The notes under the pieces: generated by a model
The model's database searches: none
What the model was told of the DNA's origin: nothing
The model's input: only the letters and a program-made list of their open reading frames with translations
From: Mucilaginibacter geliditolerans
GTDB lineage: Bacteria; Bacteroidota; Bacteroidia; Sphingobacteriales; Sphingobacteriaceae
DNA length: 64,000 bases
Direction of reading: 5' to 3'
NCBI RefSeq assembly: GCF_014200495.1
Contig: NZ_JACHBY010000001.1
Coordinates: 248,001 to 312,000, forward strand
Made by a program: the position numbers and the translations under genes
Shown: positions 8,364 to 18,716 of the stretch, in pieces
Position numbering within the stretch: position 1 is the first letter of the stretch
How the letters are laid out: the number at the start of each line of letters is the position of its first letter

Positions 8364-11300
8364 TTAAAGTCTGATGATCCCATCAGCAGGTGCAGCATTT
8401 GGTGAATTTTTCAAACCCATAAAATTGAGCTCACTTTTAGTGCGTTCACTGGCATATTCCCTTGTTCCTAAATTGCCAATACTGCCATCTACAAGTCCGC
8501 CAACAACGGTATTTAATAAGCCTTTACTCAGATTATCGCCCTGCACCGCATTTGTGCCTAATTGTACGGTAAGGCCAATTGCTTCGGATTTTGCGATGTT
8601 GGTTACCATTCGTGCAAAGAGATTACCCCATCCTGCCTTATAATCAAGGCTTGGCAATGCATAAGATAATGATGAACTGAGTACACCGGTAAGCAGCGAA
8701 TCGCCCAATCCGGTAGTAAGGCTGCGCCCATTAGCGGAATTATCAATTAATGTTGATGTAGCCGCCGCTGCTTCGCCACCCGCGATAGCAAAGCCGGCTT
8801 TGATACCTGAATTTGCAGCTTTAGCCAAACTACTTACTGCTTGCCCTGCTTCTTCAGCGGCTTTAACACCTGTGGCAGCCTCCGCGGCTATTGATCCGGC
8901 AGCGCCGAAACCCGCAGTAATAGCACCGGCAACAAAGCCAATAGCTGTATTTACCCCATAATCCTTCCAACTGAAATCATTGGTAATTAAACCGACTGCT
9001 GAGTAGGATACAGCGCTGATACCCGAACCTAAAAAGGCACCGCCCAAACTTGCCAGGCCAATACTGGCAGGCGTTGATAATCCCCCGGTAACAACTTCAA
9101 GGATGCCCGCAATAGCATCTACAGCAACTCCTATTAATATTTCAAACGCGCCAATAATTGCCCCGCCTATGGCTGAGAAGAAATTACCAATAGAGAAATT
9201 GCCTGATGGATCGACATAAATTAGCGGACTGTTACCCGCAAATATGTATGGACTATAGAACTGGTTATAATTATCAACCACACCAAAGCGGCCAACCCTG
9301 CTAAAGTAAAAGCGCGCCTTGTAGTTATAAATACCTAATTCAAAGTCAAACTCCTGGCTACTATACAGATAGGAAAAGAAATTAGTTTCCGGTTGCTGTA
9401 ATATATTTAGATTTCCATATAGATCGTAATCGTAAGCTGCTGCTACGGCAGCAGTATCATCAAGTATAACCCTTATCGAACCAAGGTGATCCTTGAGGGT
9501 ATTATATTGTTTGTCATCTTTAATAAATTCAATAATCCCGATAGGCCCATATACGATGCAGGTTAATTGTTTGGCACTGCCTTGCGCATCCAACTGAACA
9601 AGTGTATTACCAGCCAAACTGCTTATATACATGGTTGATGCATTAACAGTTGTACCTGTGAGCACCTGTTTTAGCACCCTGTCGTTTGAACTGCTGTAAT
9701 AAAATTTATAGGATTTTGAGTTGAGGTTATCTTCAACCACTGTTGTCATTCGGTTGCCGGGATCATAGGTGAAACCAAGATTTTGTGCCGGCAAACCATC
9801 GCCTCCTGAGGCTATGTAGCTGCTGATAGCCCCATTTTGATTATATATAAAACTAAACAGCGACTGGTTATTACCCTTATCGGTAACACTTTGCAGTTGG
9901 TTCCCTTTACCAGATTGCCCGTTGTATTGGTAACTACCGGAACCAATATTTACATTATTGAAGTTTCCGTTATTATCAAAACTATATTGCCTGTTTATAG
10001 CTGGCGCGAAGGCACTCGTTTCATTCACCTGCTCTAATGCATTAATACCGTTGTAATAGTTGGTATACACCGAGCCGGATGAAATACCCTGCGGATAACG
10101 GTACGCAATCTCTGCCGACTGCCCATTGTAATATGACGGGCCATTCGTTGCGGCTGTTTTTAATGTCTCATCAAATATTTCATTGTTTTGGCTGTTGTTA
10201 TCCTGCAACTCCTTTAACCATACAGGCGAATTATAGCTGTAGGCTCTTTTAACAGGAGCGTTGCCATATTGATTAAGTATTTCCTGAACCGGTTTGCCTG
10301 CTGCATTGTAAATATATGCCGCAAGTCCATCAGGTTGGTTAGTCTGCTTGCCAACACCAGTAAGCTGCCCAATGCTGTTATACTGATAAAATATGCTTAG
10401 CGGTGAACCAATATTTTGTGTCGGATAATCAATTTGTGTGATGCCGCCAAGATTATTGTAGGTAAATCCAGTGATGTATTTATTACTATCAAAGGCAAAT
10501 ACCTGCTGACTGCGAATGGTTACATTACCATAAACATCATACACAAAATTTTCCTCCACATCAGGCGAGCCATTGTCTGATTGATTATTGAGCGTTTTAA
10601 TTACCCGGCCAATCTGGAATGGCTGCGAGGTGCCATTGTTATCATAAAATGTTTGTGTTCGCCAGGTAACTGGTGTATCAGGGTATGCGGGATTGCTATT
10701 CGCTTGCTGCTGTAACTGTTCACTGTTCCAAACACCAATCAAATAACCTGATTCTATTATCCGGCCCGGTATATCATATTTAAAATATTGATAATTGCCC
10801 TGTGCTGCTGCCTCTGCATCCTGCCTGAACCGTAAGCGATTGGCTTGATCATAGATCATGTTTACCGTTCCGCTGGTATTGGAGGTGCTGCTGATCAACT
10901 GCCCAATAAAATTATACCCGTAATAAGTGATCCAGTTGGCATTATCCGGATCGTTTTCCTGGTAATTGGGCGATCGCAGTTCGGTAGCATTGCCTGCTTC
11001 ATCATAATAAACTGATGAAATGATCTGCTCGCTAACGCTTTTCTGACTCAACTTGCGTACTTCCAGGCCTCTTTTATCGGCAAGGGAATAAGACACGTTG
11101 CCATTCTGATCGGTAATGGTTGTCCGGAAATATTCACCCGCAGGTAAACCGAGTGAATTATCATTAGTACCATAAGCAATGGTTTCTGTATGGGTACCCA
11201 TCTTATAATCAGTACCCGGCATTGATAGTTCCACCTGCCGACCCAACGGTGATGTTTCATACCTGGTGCCGAAATATGGATAGCCACCATCGGCAGGGTA

Positions 11301-14300
11301 ATAATCTGCAACAAGGCCTGTCATAATGCCTGTACCTGAATTATACGTCGCAAAATTAGTTATATATTGAAATAGGGGTGCTTGATCTGCTGTAACAAAA
11401 GCTGGTTTTGTATTGGCTATAATTCTTCCAAGATTATCATAAACATTTTCAATAACCGTCAGTTGGGTATTGTCCAATAACTGTGATTGTAAATCGTTAC
11501 CCGCCTCATTAATGCAGGTAAATGTGATCTGATTATTAAATGAGGTAAGCAGGTAATCTAATGCAATTTTATTGCCTGCGAATAGGGTAGCAGCGCCGGT
11601 TATTGTGATCGCATTTACGTAATTGAAAACCAATTCACCATCTACAAAAAACAACAGGCTGTTTTCATTTACCAATAACGACCATTGTGTGCCTATACCG
11701 CTTACTTCCGTGCCGGTCCCGTTGTTTTGCAGCGCGAAATATTGCTGATAGTGTGCATCATAAATACCCGTGTCAGTCTTTATTAAGCTTAACATCTCAT
11801 CATTACTAACACTTACACCGCGCCTCAATAAATATGGCTGTATAAATGACACCATCGTACCTGTATCGCCCAAAGGTGTATCAATTGTGAGCTGGTATAT
11901 CTTTTTTTGCTGCAATACTGCGCCCGAGGCATTAAGTAGCTCCCATTGCCCTGTTGCAGGTTGCCATTGCAAGGTGAACATATTGCCCACCTTTATGCCA
12001 AGGGGTTGCGTAATGGCTTCAGCTGGCAGTACATTGGTGAGTACGCCATAATTATTGGTCATAGCGCCAATATAACTTAAGGTGCCTGTGGTTTGAAAAG
12101 AGCTGAGTTTGAGCATACCACCATCAGCATTCCAAACAGAGCCGTTGCCTGCTACCCAATACTGCATCCATTCATTACCTTTTGTAAATGGGAGGGCAGG
12201 CCCGCCACCGGCCGACAGTACTTTTATTTTACTATTCGGATCACTTGTTGAAAATTGGTTATCGTTACCTGTGCGCGAAAAATAGTTTGTGGCGATGGAA
12301 GTTGTTTCACCTGAAAAACCTGTTGTAGCAACTAACTGCTGAAAGCTATCAAAGAATTTACGCCTGATCTCACCATTAGCACCTAATGCCGCATCAACCA
12401 TGTTGCTTTTTAAATCCATGGATATAGCCGCAAACAAACTCTGCAAAGGGGAGAAGCGAAGGCAATCAATTAGTACTGCTGATGCTGTATTGTCATTTTT
12501 GGCTTTGATATTTATTGTAATAGGTGTATTTACTCCGCTATTAATACCCTGCAGGCTGATAATACAATAAACATATTGCCAGCTACCCACAATATTGCCA
12601 AACGGTAATATAATATCATTACCTGCGGGTGTCGAATTTTGGGTAAAAGATATCAGCCAGCTGGCATTGCCTTTACTGGCATCAAAGCCATCAGGCAGCT
12701 TTATATAGCTGGAGAATACGTAATCCTGTGATTGATTTTTAGGGATAAATTGCCGTTGTATTCCCGTACCTGTCTCGATTTTGAGGGAACTGATGCCCAT
12801 TTGCGCATCTATAGTAGTATCATTTGTATTTGGGATAATTGATGCGCCTGTGCCGAGTTGCCATCCATCCGGCGTTTCATAGGGCTCAAAACTGTAATAG
12901 GATGCTTCATCGCCGGCTTTACTGGCAGCAGGGAATTCAGCCACCTCAAAACGGCCCTGCGTATCGTAAATATATGACGATACTATGCCATCAACATTGG
13001 CCATCTCAGTAATCACGCTATAAGGTAACCCACGACTGATCACTTCCTGCTTTTTAAGCCAACCAAGTCGTGGTGCTCCATCAGAAAAGTCAAATGCAGG
13101 GTTGCCTTCAGCAGGGCCGAGCCATTGATAATTCTGATAGGCTGCCCATTTCCATGAACCATCATTTGCCCAGTTTTTCCAGGTCACGCCTTTTGATGAT
13201 GTATATCTTTTTACGCCATCCTTACCGGTAGCAGATACAGAATCCTGCGCAACGGCATTCAACAAGTGTTTGCTTGTCATGGAGATGTTATAGGCATCTA
13301 CTTGTATAGCATAGGTCTTTTCGGTGAGTATCGTTTTCGTTTCGCCGCTGGAGTCGCAATAAGATGTTGTACTAAATTGTTGCAGGCCGAGATCCTGAAA
13401 GTAAGTTATACCGGTAGTTTGGGTTACCCCATCCTGCATAATAACGCTCTTGCTCAGTCGGTAAAAGGCCCCGAAAAGATAATTTTTCTTTACGATGTTG
13501 TTTTGGTATACCTGCCAGTAGTTGGTTTCGCTGGTAACCAGCTGCCCTTGCTTATTGTACTGTAGTTTTTGCAGCAAAGTGCCATTCAGCAACTGGTTGA
13601 AGTTGTATATCCAATTACTTGGATAAGGTATTTCACTTTGAACGGATACTCCGTTTGAAAAATAGCTAATAGCGATACCTGACGGGGCTGTGCCTGCGTT
13701 AGGTATTTTAGAACCTGTTACTACAGTTACTTTGGGAAACTGTGCAAGATTACTCTGCGCGTCATAAGTAATTACTGATTGTGCGGAGCTGGCGTAGTCG
13801 TATGATTGATAGTAATTATCGGTTGGGTTGTATTCATTATCAATTTCAATATATCCTACTGGTGTTACCTGTAGCGTATCAGCGGCCTTACCACTTACAA
13901 CTTTATAAAGTGCAAGTGATGATGCCATATTGAAATCCTGATTTGAAGGGTAGGTAACAAAAGTATCTGAACCAGCCAGCAGCGTGCCGGCTTTTACTAT
14001 ATCCTGCTGTACCATTATTTTCTGTCCCGTTCCACCGGCTATAACAGGCAGAGGCTGCGGATTGCCCGGAATACTATTTAGCGGACTGGCAAAGTAGGTT
14101 TGAGCGTTAGCAGTTGTATTATCCTGATAAGCGATATAGGAAGCGCCACGATTTTGTACTGTTTCAGGCGCTTGAAGGCTGTTTAATTGCTGCTGTTGCT
14201 TTATCCACTGCCCGTTTGTGTTTTGGTAAAAAATGTCTTTACCCGCTGTTATATAATTGCCGCCAATAGTTGGATTGGTACCTGTTGAGCCCAGGTTCTG

Positions 14301-16646
14301 CATAATCCCCCACATTCCGGTATCGGGATTGAACTGGTAGTATTGATTTACAGCAGCGGTACCTTGTGCTAATGATATGATAGAAATATCCTGACCGGTA
14401 ACAAAGCTTGGCTTATCGGTAGGTTTGGTTACGAATGATGCTTGTTTCCAGTTCTGCGGGTTATTACTGTTGCCGGGCCCGCCGATATATCGGTTCAGAT
14501 AAGGGTTATTGGTAATTAAAGAATCTGATAGGATAGTATTGAATACACTGAATTGCGATTGACCACTATTAACCGGGGATTTATAATTATTAACCAACGG
14601 AGTACCTGGGTTAAGCAGGTTAAAGCTTTTATCCCATTGCAATATGCGAAGGCTATAGTCGGCCTCTGTAGTTGTTATGGCCGTTACATAAGTAGCCACG
14701 GCAAAGGCATTGCTTAATGATAAGCTGAATGGAAACTCAGTCGTATTATTCGGATCCTGATAAATTTTTACATTAGATGTATTGTACAACACGCTGTTAT
14801 TCCATGCGTTATTTCCATCGTGATAAAACAACTGGAATTGTAATAACATGCTGGTTTGGTTGTACAGAGCTGCTATATAATAATTATCATTTGCTGAGAT
14901 AACTATATTACTTGCTTTGGCTACATCACCTGGCGAAGGGAGCAGTACAGGTATAAAACCTGTGCCCGGATTGTTTGACGGCGAGGTATCCCAGCGTTGT
15001 TGTTTCCAGTTCCATTGGTATGCTGTAACTGCATTGGTGATAAAATCCTTGCTAAAGGCGATAACAAAGTCCTTACCTGCCTGAACGCCTACATTAGGTG
15101 TAGCGGTTTTTACGGGCAGATACTGTGGGCCGCCTGATAAATTAAAGACACCAAAATTTGTGGGATTACGCCTGTAAAGGAATAATTGCACCTGTTTTTT
15201 GGTCTTTTCGGTAAAGTATAGTGCTATAAAATCCTGGCGGGTAATTACGCCCAGGGTATCAATGTCAAAATCTACATTATCAAAATAATGGCCGGCAGGC
15301 TGGTCGCTGTTCAGCTCAAAAGTGATCCAGTTGCCGCACCATGAATATACTGTGCCCCTGAGTGTTTTGGTTGTAGCATTATACCAGGTTATAACCGTAT
15401 AATCCGATCCGAACCATACTCGTGGTGTAGCACCGGTTAATGGGCTATTCAGTTTTATGTTGCGCGAAGTGTTAAGGGCTTGTTGTTTATAGTTATATGT
15501 TGCCCTTGCTCCCTGTGGATAGGTAATTGTTTTTAATGCGCCAGAGTTTATATCTGCATTTTTATCATAATATTCAAACTCTATACCCGGTAGCGATCTC
15601 CCATCCGGTTGTACCTGCCAAAAACTAGTGAGTACGCGTTTCCACATAAGCGGATATACGGTTGTTTGACTGTTTACCCCAAGATTAATGAAATCATATT
15701 CAAACAATATGGTGAATTGCAGATCGCCGATTGGGTTTTGTACATCGATATGATCGAGGTACCTTGTTTCATATTGTTCCTGATAGGCATTTGGTGGCGC
15801 CTTTTGTGTATGTGCAGCCTGATATTCAACAATATTTTGCGTGCCCGGATTCTTAGCTCCGTATTTTTCGCCGTAGTTATAGGTGATGGTTCTGTTAAAA
15901 CTATCTATGATCTGTTTAAGATAGGAGGCTTGTGTGTATTCCAACCCTGTAACATCGCCAACTTTAACCTGCACATTATCATAACTGTAGGTGATCTTCT
16001 CGCCCCAAACATTCTGCATTTCTGAAAGGTTCCAGGCAACAACATATTGTTCCTGACCAATAACTGTTGATGAATCACCCAGCCAATTACCCCATCCAAC
16101 GCCGTATTGCAGCGTGTTTCGTCCGCTATTTTTATCGCCATAAATAAATACTGTCCCGTCTTCCTTAATAACTGTCCATTTCTCGGCATAGGGATCATAT
16201 TTAACATCCCAAAATTCATAATTGCGTAACTGAAACAACAGGATATTTGCCGGGTTGGCAGGAGTGAAGCCATCCTGTACCAATTGATTGCCAGAACCAT
16301 TACTCAATAAGTAATAATCATTAGAGGTAGGAGTGCCGCTGCCATTTTTATTAACTACTATTTTGTCGTAAGTCATTTCCCATCCAATGCCAATAATACC
16401 TGTAGGGTTAGTTAAGTTCCAGTTTTGTACATCGCTTTGCACATTACTGTTGTACATGATGCCGATGTTGATGTCCAAATCCTTACGCCCTGGCAACGAT
16501 GCTATATTTATGGGTATATTGGCTGTGCCCGTAAAAAGGTTTACGCTATCTTTTATCTGTCCCACCGCATCATTGCTGAATTGGAAAGTGGTAATTTGTG
16601 GCACCGATTGCTGGCTTATGCCGTCACTACTATTGGAATTGCTCAT
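8364..16646 (-). CDS. Giant RHS/YD-repeat protein
   Basis: This is one uninterrupted 2760-residue frame. The N-terminal ~350 residues resemble the SpvB/TcC-type start of RHS proteins (VNLFTGTANIPINIASLPG, GIGWEMTYDKIVV). A beta-propeller-like part follows. A sugar-binding-like beta sandwich lies at ~1250-1400 and a concanavalin/LamG-like segment at ~1570-1700. From about 1750 to 2480 there are YD repeats (YDNLGRI, YGYNFIGQL, YNSIGQLTGV) that end in the standard RHS core: KDHLGSIRVILDD, YDYDLYGNL, GIYNYKARFYFSRVGRF, then YVDPSGN. After the core come ~279 residues rich in Gly/Ala hydrophobic helices. These form the polymorphic tip, with no recognised toxin fold, and could insert into membranes. 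There is no signal peptide, no type IX sorting domain, and no small immunity gene directly after it (the next gene is a dioxygenase). It sits in the middle of the operon, 6 bases from the cyclase-like gene. Confidence 0.88.
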   Translation of the reverse strand: MSNSNSSDGISQQSVPQITTFQFSNDAVGQIKDSVNLFTGTANIPINIASLPGRKDLDINIGIMYNSNVQSDVQNWNLTNPTGIIGIGWEMTYDKIVVNKNGSGTPTSNDYYLLSNGSGNQLVQDGFTPANPANILLFQLRNYEFWDVKYDPYAEKWTVIKEDGTVFIYGDKNSGRNTLQYGVGWGNWLGDSSTVIGQEQYVVAWNLSEMQNVWGEKITYSYDNVQVKVGDVTGLEYTQASYLKQIIDSFNRTITYNYGEKYGAKNPGTQNIVEYQAAHTQKAPPNAYQEQYETRYLDHIDVQNPIGDLQFTILFEYDFINLGVNSQTTVYPLMWKRVLTSFWQVQPDGRSLPGIEFEYYDKNADINSGALKTITYPQGARATYNYKQQALNTSRNIKLNSPLTGATPRVWFGSDYTVITWYNATTKTLRGTVYSWCGNWITFELNSDQPAGHYFDNVDFDIDTLGVITRQDFIALYFTEKTKKQVQLFLYRRNPTNFGVFNLSGGPQYLPVKTATPNVGVQAGKDFVIAFSKDFITNAVTAYQWNWKQQRWDTSPSNNPGTGFIPVLLPSPGDVAKASNIVISANDNYYIAALYNQTSMLLQFQLFYHDGNNAWNNSVLYNTSNVKIYQDPNNTTEFPFSLSLSNAFAVATYVTAITTTEADYSLRILQWDKSFNLLNPGTPLVNNYKSPVNSGQSQFSVFNTILSDSLITNNPYLNRYIGGPGNSNNPQNWKQASFVTKPTDKPSFVTGQDISIISLAQGTAAVNQYYQFNPDTGMWGIMQNLGSTGTNPTIGGNYITAGKDIFYQNTNGQWIKQQQQLNSLQAPETVQNRGASYIAYQDNTTANAQTYFASPLNSIPGNPQPLPVIAGGTGQKIMVQQDIVKAGTLLAGSDTFVTYPSNQDFNMASSLALYKVVSGKAADTLQVTPVGYIEIDNEYNPTDNYYQSYDYASSAQSVITYDAQSNLAQFPKVTVVTGSKIPNAGTAPSGIAISYFSNGVSVQSEIPYPSNWIYNFNQLLNGTLLQKLQYNKQGQLVTSETNYWQVYQNNIVKKNYLFGAFYRLSKSVIMQDGVTQTTGITYFQDLGLQQFSTTSYCDSSGETKTILTEKTYAIQVDAYNISMTSKHLLNAVAQDSVSATGKDGVKRYTSSKGVTWKNWANDGSWKWAAYQNYQWLGPAEGNPAFDFSDGAPRLGWLKKQEVISRGLPYSVITEMANVDGIVSSYIYDTQGRFEVAEFPAASKAGDEASYYSFEPYETPDGWQLGTGASIIPNTNDTTIDAQMGISSLKIETGTGIQRQFIPKNQSQDYVFSSYIKLPDGFDASKGNASWLISFTQNSTPAGNDIILPFGNIVGSWQYVYCIISLQGINSGVNTPITINIKAKNDNTASAVLIDCLRFSPLQSLFAAISMDLKSNMVDAALGANGEIRRKFFDSFQQLVATTGFSGETTSIATNYFSRTGNDNQFSTSDPNSKIKVLSAGGGPALPFTKGNEWMQYWVAGNGSVWNADGGMLKLSSFQTTGTLSYIGAMTNNYGVLTNVLPAEAITQPLGIKVGNMFTLQWQPATGQWELLNASGAVLQQKKIYQLTIDTPLGDTGTMVSFIQPYLLRRGVSVSNDEMLSLIKTDTGIYDAHYQQYFALQNNGTGTEVSGIGTQWSLLVNENSLLFFVDGELVFNYVNAITITGAATLFAGNKIALDYLLTSFNNQITFTCINEAGNDLQSQLLDNTQLTVIENVYDNLGRIIANTKPAFVTADQAPLFQYITNFATYNSGTGIMTGLVADYYPADGGYPYFGTRYETSPLGRQVELSMPGTDYKMGTHTETIAYGTNDNSLGLPAGEYFRTTITDQNGNVSYSLADKRGLEVRKLSQKSVSEQIISSVYYDEAGNATELRSPNYQENDPDNANWITYYGYNFIGQLISSTSNTSGTVNMIYDQANRLRFRQDAEAAAQGNYQYFKYDIPGRIIESGYLIGVWNSEQLQQQANSNPAYPDTPVTWRTQTFYDNNGTSQPFQIGRVIKTLNNQSDNGSPDVEENFVYDVYGNVTIRSQQVFAFDSNKYITGFTYNNLGGITQIDYPTQNIGSPLSIFYQYNSIGQLTGVGKQTNQPDGLAAYIYNAAGKPVQEILNQYGNAPVKRAYSYNSPVWLKELQDNNSQNNEIFDETLKTAATNGPSYYNGQSAEIAYRYPQGISSGSVYTNYYNGINALEQVNETSAFAPAINRQYSFDNNGNFNNVNIGSGSYQYNGQSGKGNQLQSVTDKGNNQSLFSFIYNQNGAISSYIASGGDGLPAQNLGFTYDPGNRMTTVVEDNLNSKSYKFYYSSSNDRVLKQVLTGTTVNASTMYISSLAGNTLVQLDAQGSAKQLTCIVYGPIGIIEFIKDDKQYNTLKDHLGSIRVILDDTAAVAAAYDYDLYGNLNILQQPETNFFSYLYSSQEFDFELGIYNYKARFYFSRVGRFGVVDNYNQFYSPYIFAGNSPLIYVDPSGNFSIGNFFSAIGGAIIGAFEILIGVAVDAIAGILEVVTGGLSTPASIGLASLGGAFLGSGISAVSYSAVGLITNDFSWKDYGVNTAIGFVAGAITAGFGAAGSIAAEAATGVKAAEEAGQAVSSLAKAANSGIKAGFAIAGGEAAAATSTLIDNSANGRSLTTGLGDSLLTGVLSSSLSYALPSLDYKAGWGNLFARMVTNIAKSEAIGLTVQLGTNAVQGDNLSKGLLNTVVGGLVDGSIGNLGTREYASERTKSELNFMGLKNSPNAAPADGIIRL

Positions 16647-16652
16647 GATAGT

Positions 16653-17813
16653 TTAGTTTTGGTTGATATGATTTTGGTATAGGTGGTTGCATGCCTTTGC
16701 CACATAATTGCTGGTTATGGCAGCACTTTCATAGGTTAGTATGGTATGTACAAATCCCATTGGCCGGCCCATCGGCATCCGGATAAATGGGCTTGATGGC
16801 CAGTTACCATTTGCATCGCAGGTTTGTTGCAGATAGTTAAGGCTGCTTTGCAGCCATTGTTCATCAATGGTAAGGCCGAGGTGTTTTTTGCCAATACTTA
16901 ATGCCTGTAATGCCAATGCAGTTTGCAAGGGGCTGCTTTCCTGCCGCTCGGTCCAGCTGCCATCGGGCTGCCTGTTGTTTTCAATAAAGGTAACAGCACC
17001 TTCAATAGTACTTTTAGGGCCATTAGCGACACAAATAGCCCGCAGACTAACATAAGTACCATAATAATCGCCATAATACCAGGTGCTTTCCCAGCAATGG
17101 CTATTTTTATGGCTGTTGAGTAAAAAGGTTAAACCACGCTCAATGGCTGCGGCAAATCTTTTATTATCGAATAAAATAAACGCATATATTAAATTGGCCA
17201 CCACTTCAATATCAGAACCGGTTCCCCAAGCTTTATTAACCCAAATGGTTTGTAGCTGCTGTTCTTCAGTTTGGTTGTTTTTGGGTATGATCCATGATTC
17301 CCATCCATTATCTGCATTGGTCTGATCATTAAGTAATACGTTTAGAGCCAACTCGAAATAAGGTGTGGCAGTTTTTGAATAGCCGGCCCGTAACAACACC
17401 TGCATTACCTGGGCAAGATCATCAGCATCAGGCGGCAATTCCCGCAGTTCCGGAAAATAGGCCCAGCCACCAATCCCTGTTTTACGGCGTGCATTGAAAA
17501 GATAGTCGGCTTCTGCGCTAATAATATCATCTAATTGATTTTGCATGCCCGGGTTGAAATCAAGCAGCGTATCAAGTATAAGCGCCCTTTGAAACACATC
17601 GCCCTCTTGAAAATCCTTATCTACCTGAAATACTTCACGCGGAAATGGCATTACATGTTTTGTAGCTGAAAACCCGTTGGCATATTCCTGTAACAGGTGC
17701 TCCAATCCCTTATAACTTAAGGCCTGCCATGGATTCTTTATCTCTGGCAGATCTATTTTCGGCGTTTGAGAGAATGAGGCCGCGGCGAATATGGATGCTG
17801 TTGTATCAAACAT
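16653..17813 (-). CDS. Prenyltransferase/squalene-cyclase-repeat protein with DxDD motif
   Basis: The 386 residues form an alpha/alpha-barrel repeat protein of the prenyltransferase and squalene-oxidase-repeat type. The repeats are marked by GIGGWAYF, NADNGWESW, SHCWESTWYYGDYYGTYVSL, QPDGSWTE and NGNWPSSPF. Asp129-Ala-Asp131-Asp132 in LPPDADDLAQV matches the DxDD acid motif of class II terpene cyclases. Squalene-hopene cyclases are about 630 residues and two-domain, so this is a one-barrel relative. Whether it is a working cyclase or only shares the fold is uncertain, because many Bacteroidota proteins of this size and motif have no known activity. It lies 4 bases after a PhyH gene and 6 bases before the RHS gene. 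Confidence 0.7.
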   Translation of the reverse strand: MFDTTASIFAAASFSQTPKIDLPEIKNPWQALSYKGLEHLLQEYANGFSATKHVMPFPREVFQVDKDFQEGDVFQRALILDTLLDFNPGMQNQLDDIISAEADYLFNARRKTGIGGWAYFPELRELPPDADDLAQVMQVLLRAGYSKTATPYFELALNVLLNDQTNADNGWESWIIPKNNQTEEQQLQTIWVNKAWGTGSDIEVVANLIYAFILFDNKRFAAAIERGLTFLLNSHKNSHCWESTWYYGDYYGTYVSLRAICVANGPKSTIEGAVTFIENNRQPDGSWTERQESSPLQTALALQALSIGKKHLGLTIDEQWLQSSLNYLQQTCDANGNWPSSPFIRMPMGRPMGFVHTILTYESAAITSNYVAKACNHLYQNHINQN

Positions 17814-17817
17814 TGTT

Positions 17818-18711
17818 TTATGATTTGGAAAAATCGCTGAGTGCTTCGATTATTGATTCAATATCCGGTACGGATCTATCAACCCGTACGATCTCTGTTA
17901 ACCTGTACCTGCCAATATCAGGTTTGCTGAATAAGGGCGCCGTAACGTAGTAATTATGATCAACCTCAAAAATTTCGGCCATGCCAATGTCTTTTATTTC
18001 ATGGTAATGGCAATATATCAGGCTGCTCTCAACCGGGCCAGCCAGTCCTGCGGCTACAATGCGTGGTTGTGCGCTTTTATTTGGCGGTGATGCATGAAAC
18101 AATGCTGGGCTGCCTATATAAGCCTGCCCGGCCTGCATAAATAGTTGCTTACCGAATCGCTCCAATAAAGTTTGCTGTGATGTGGCATAAGGAAAGGGAC
18201 GGCCGCCGCAGCGTAATTGTTTTAACAGGGTATGGCTGCCGGGTATAACTTGCAAAGCACCATTTTCGGGAGTAGTATCAACCAACGGCACCCAGAATCC
18301 TAACGTTTGAAAAACGCGCTCATCCAAAAATGAATGATCCTGATGCAGCGGAACGGCCCCGATATTATTGTGGGGATATTTTATGTTGAAGTTGCCCCAG
18401 TAAAAACGGGTATCCTGAAGAGTTTTATTTATTGCGCGCGCGAAAGTATTTTCGATTAGCGCCGATACTGCCAGGCGGTATTCAGCATCACGACTCATTA
18501 TGGTCGATGCGAATGCAGGTGTGCCCAAATCACCCTGTAAATTGGCATAAGCCTCGTTTAATGAATCAACTTCAGCAGGAGTTAAGAAATCAATTACTAC
18601 ATAGCCATCACTGTCAAAACTTTTCTGCAATATCGGATCCCTGAAAAGCTGCCGTTTTTTTTTAAGCGAGCCTGATGGTTTGGCTTCTGATGGATGGATG
18701 ATTGTTTCCAT
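17818..18711 (-). CDS. PhyH-family 2OG-Fe(II) dioxygenase (second of two)
   Basis: The 297-residue phytanoyl-CoA dioxygenase-like protein begins its conserved part with FDSDGYVVIDFLTPAEVDSL. The iron ligands are His123 and Asp125 in VPLHQDHSFLDE and His206 in ALFHASPPNKS, with downstream Arg residues for 2-oxoglutarate. FWVPLVDTTPENGALQVIPGSH is the usual PhyH core. Family members hydroxylate lipids, terpenoids, amino acids and other natural-product intermediates. It follows its paralogue by 5 bases and precedes the cyclase-like gene by 4. The two PhyH proteins share layout but differ clearly in sequence, so they probably act at different positions or on different substrates. Confidence 0.85.
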   Translation of the reverse strand: METIIHPSEAKPSGSLKKKRQLFRDPILQKSFDSDGYVVIDFLTPAEVDSLNEAYANLQGDLGTPAFASTIMSRDAEYRLAVSALIENTFARAINKTLQDTRFYWGNFNIKYPHNNIGAVPLHQDHSFLDERVFQTLGFWVPLVDTTPENGALQVIPGSHTLLKQLRCGGRPFPYATSQQTLLERFGKQLFMQAGQAYIGSPALFHASPPNKSAQPRIVAAGLAGPVESSLIYCHYHEIKDIGMAEIFEVDHNYYVTAPLFSKPDIGRYRLTEIVRVDRSVPDIESIIEALSDFSKS

Positions 18712-18716
18712 ATTTT

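Noticed and set aside
15609..16025. 138-codon frame opposite the RHS gene
   Set aside because: It is antisense to a clearly coding RHS segment and has no promoter or domain.
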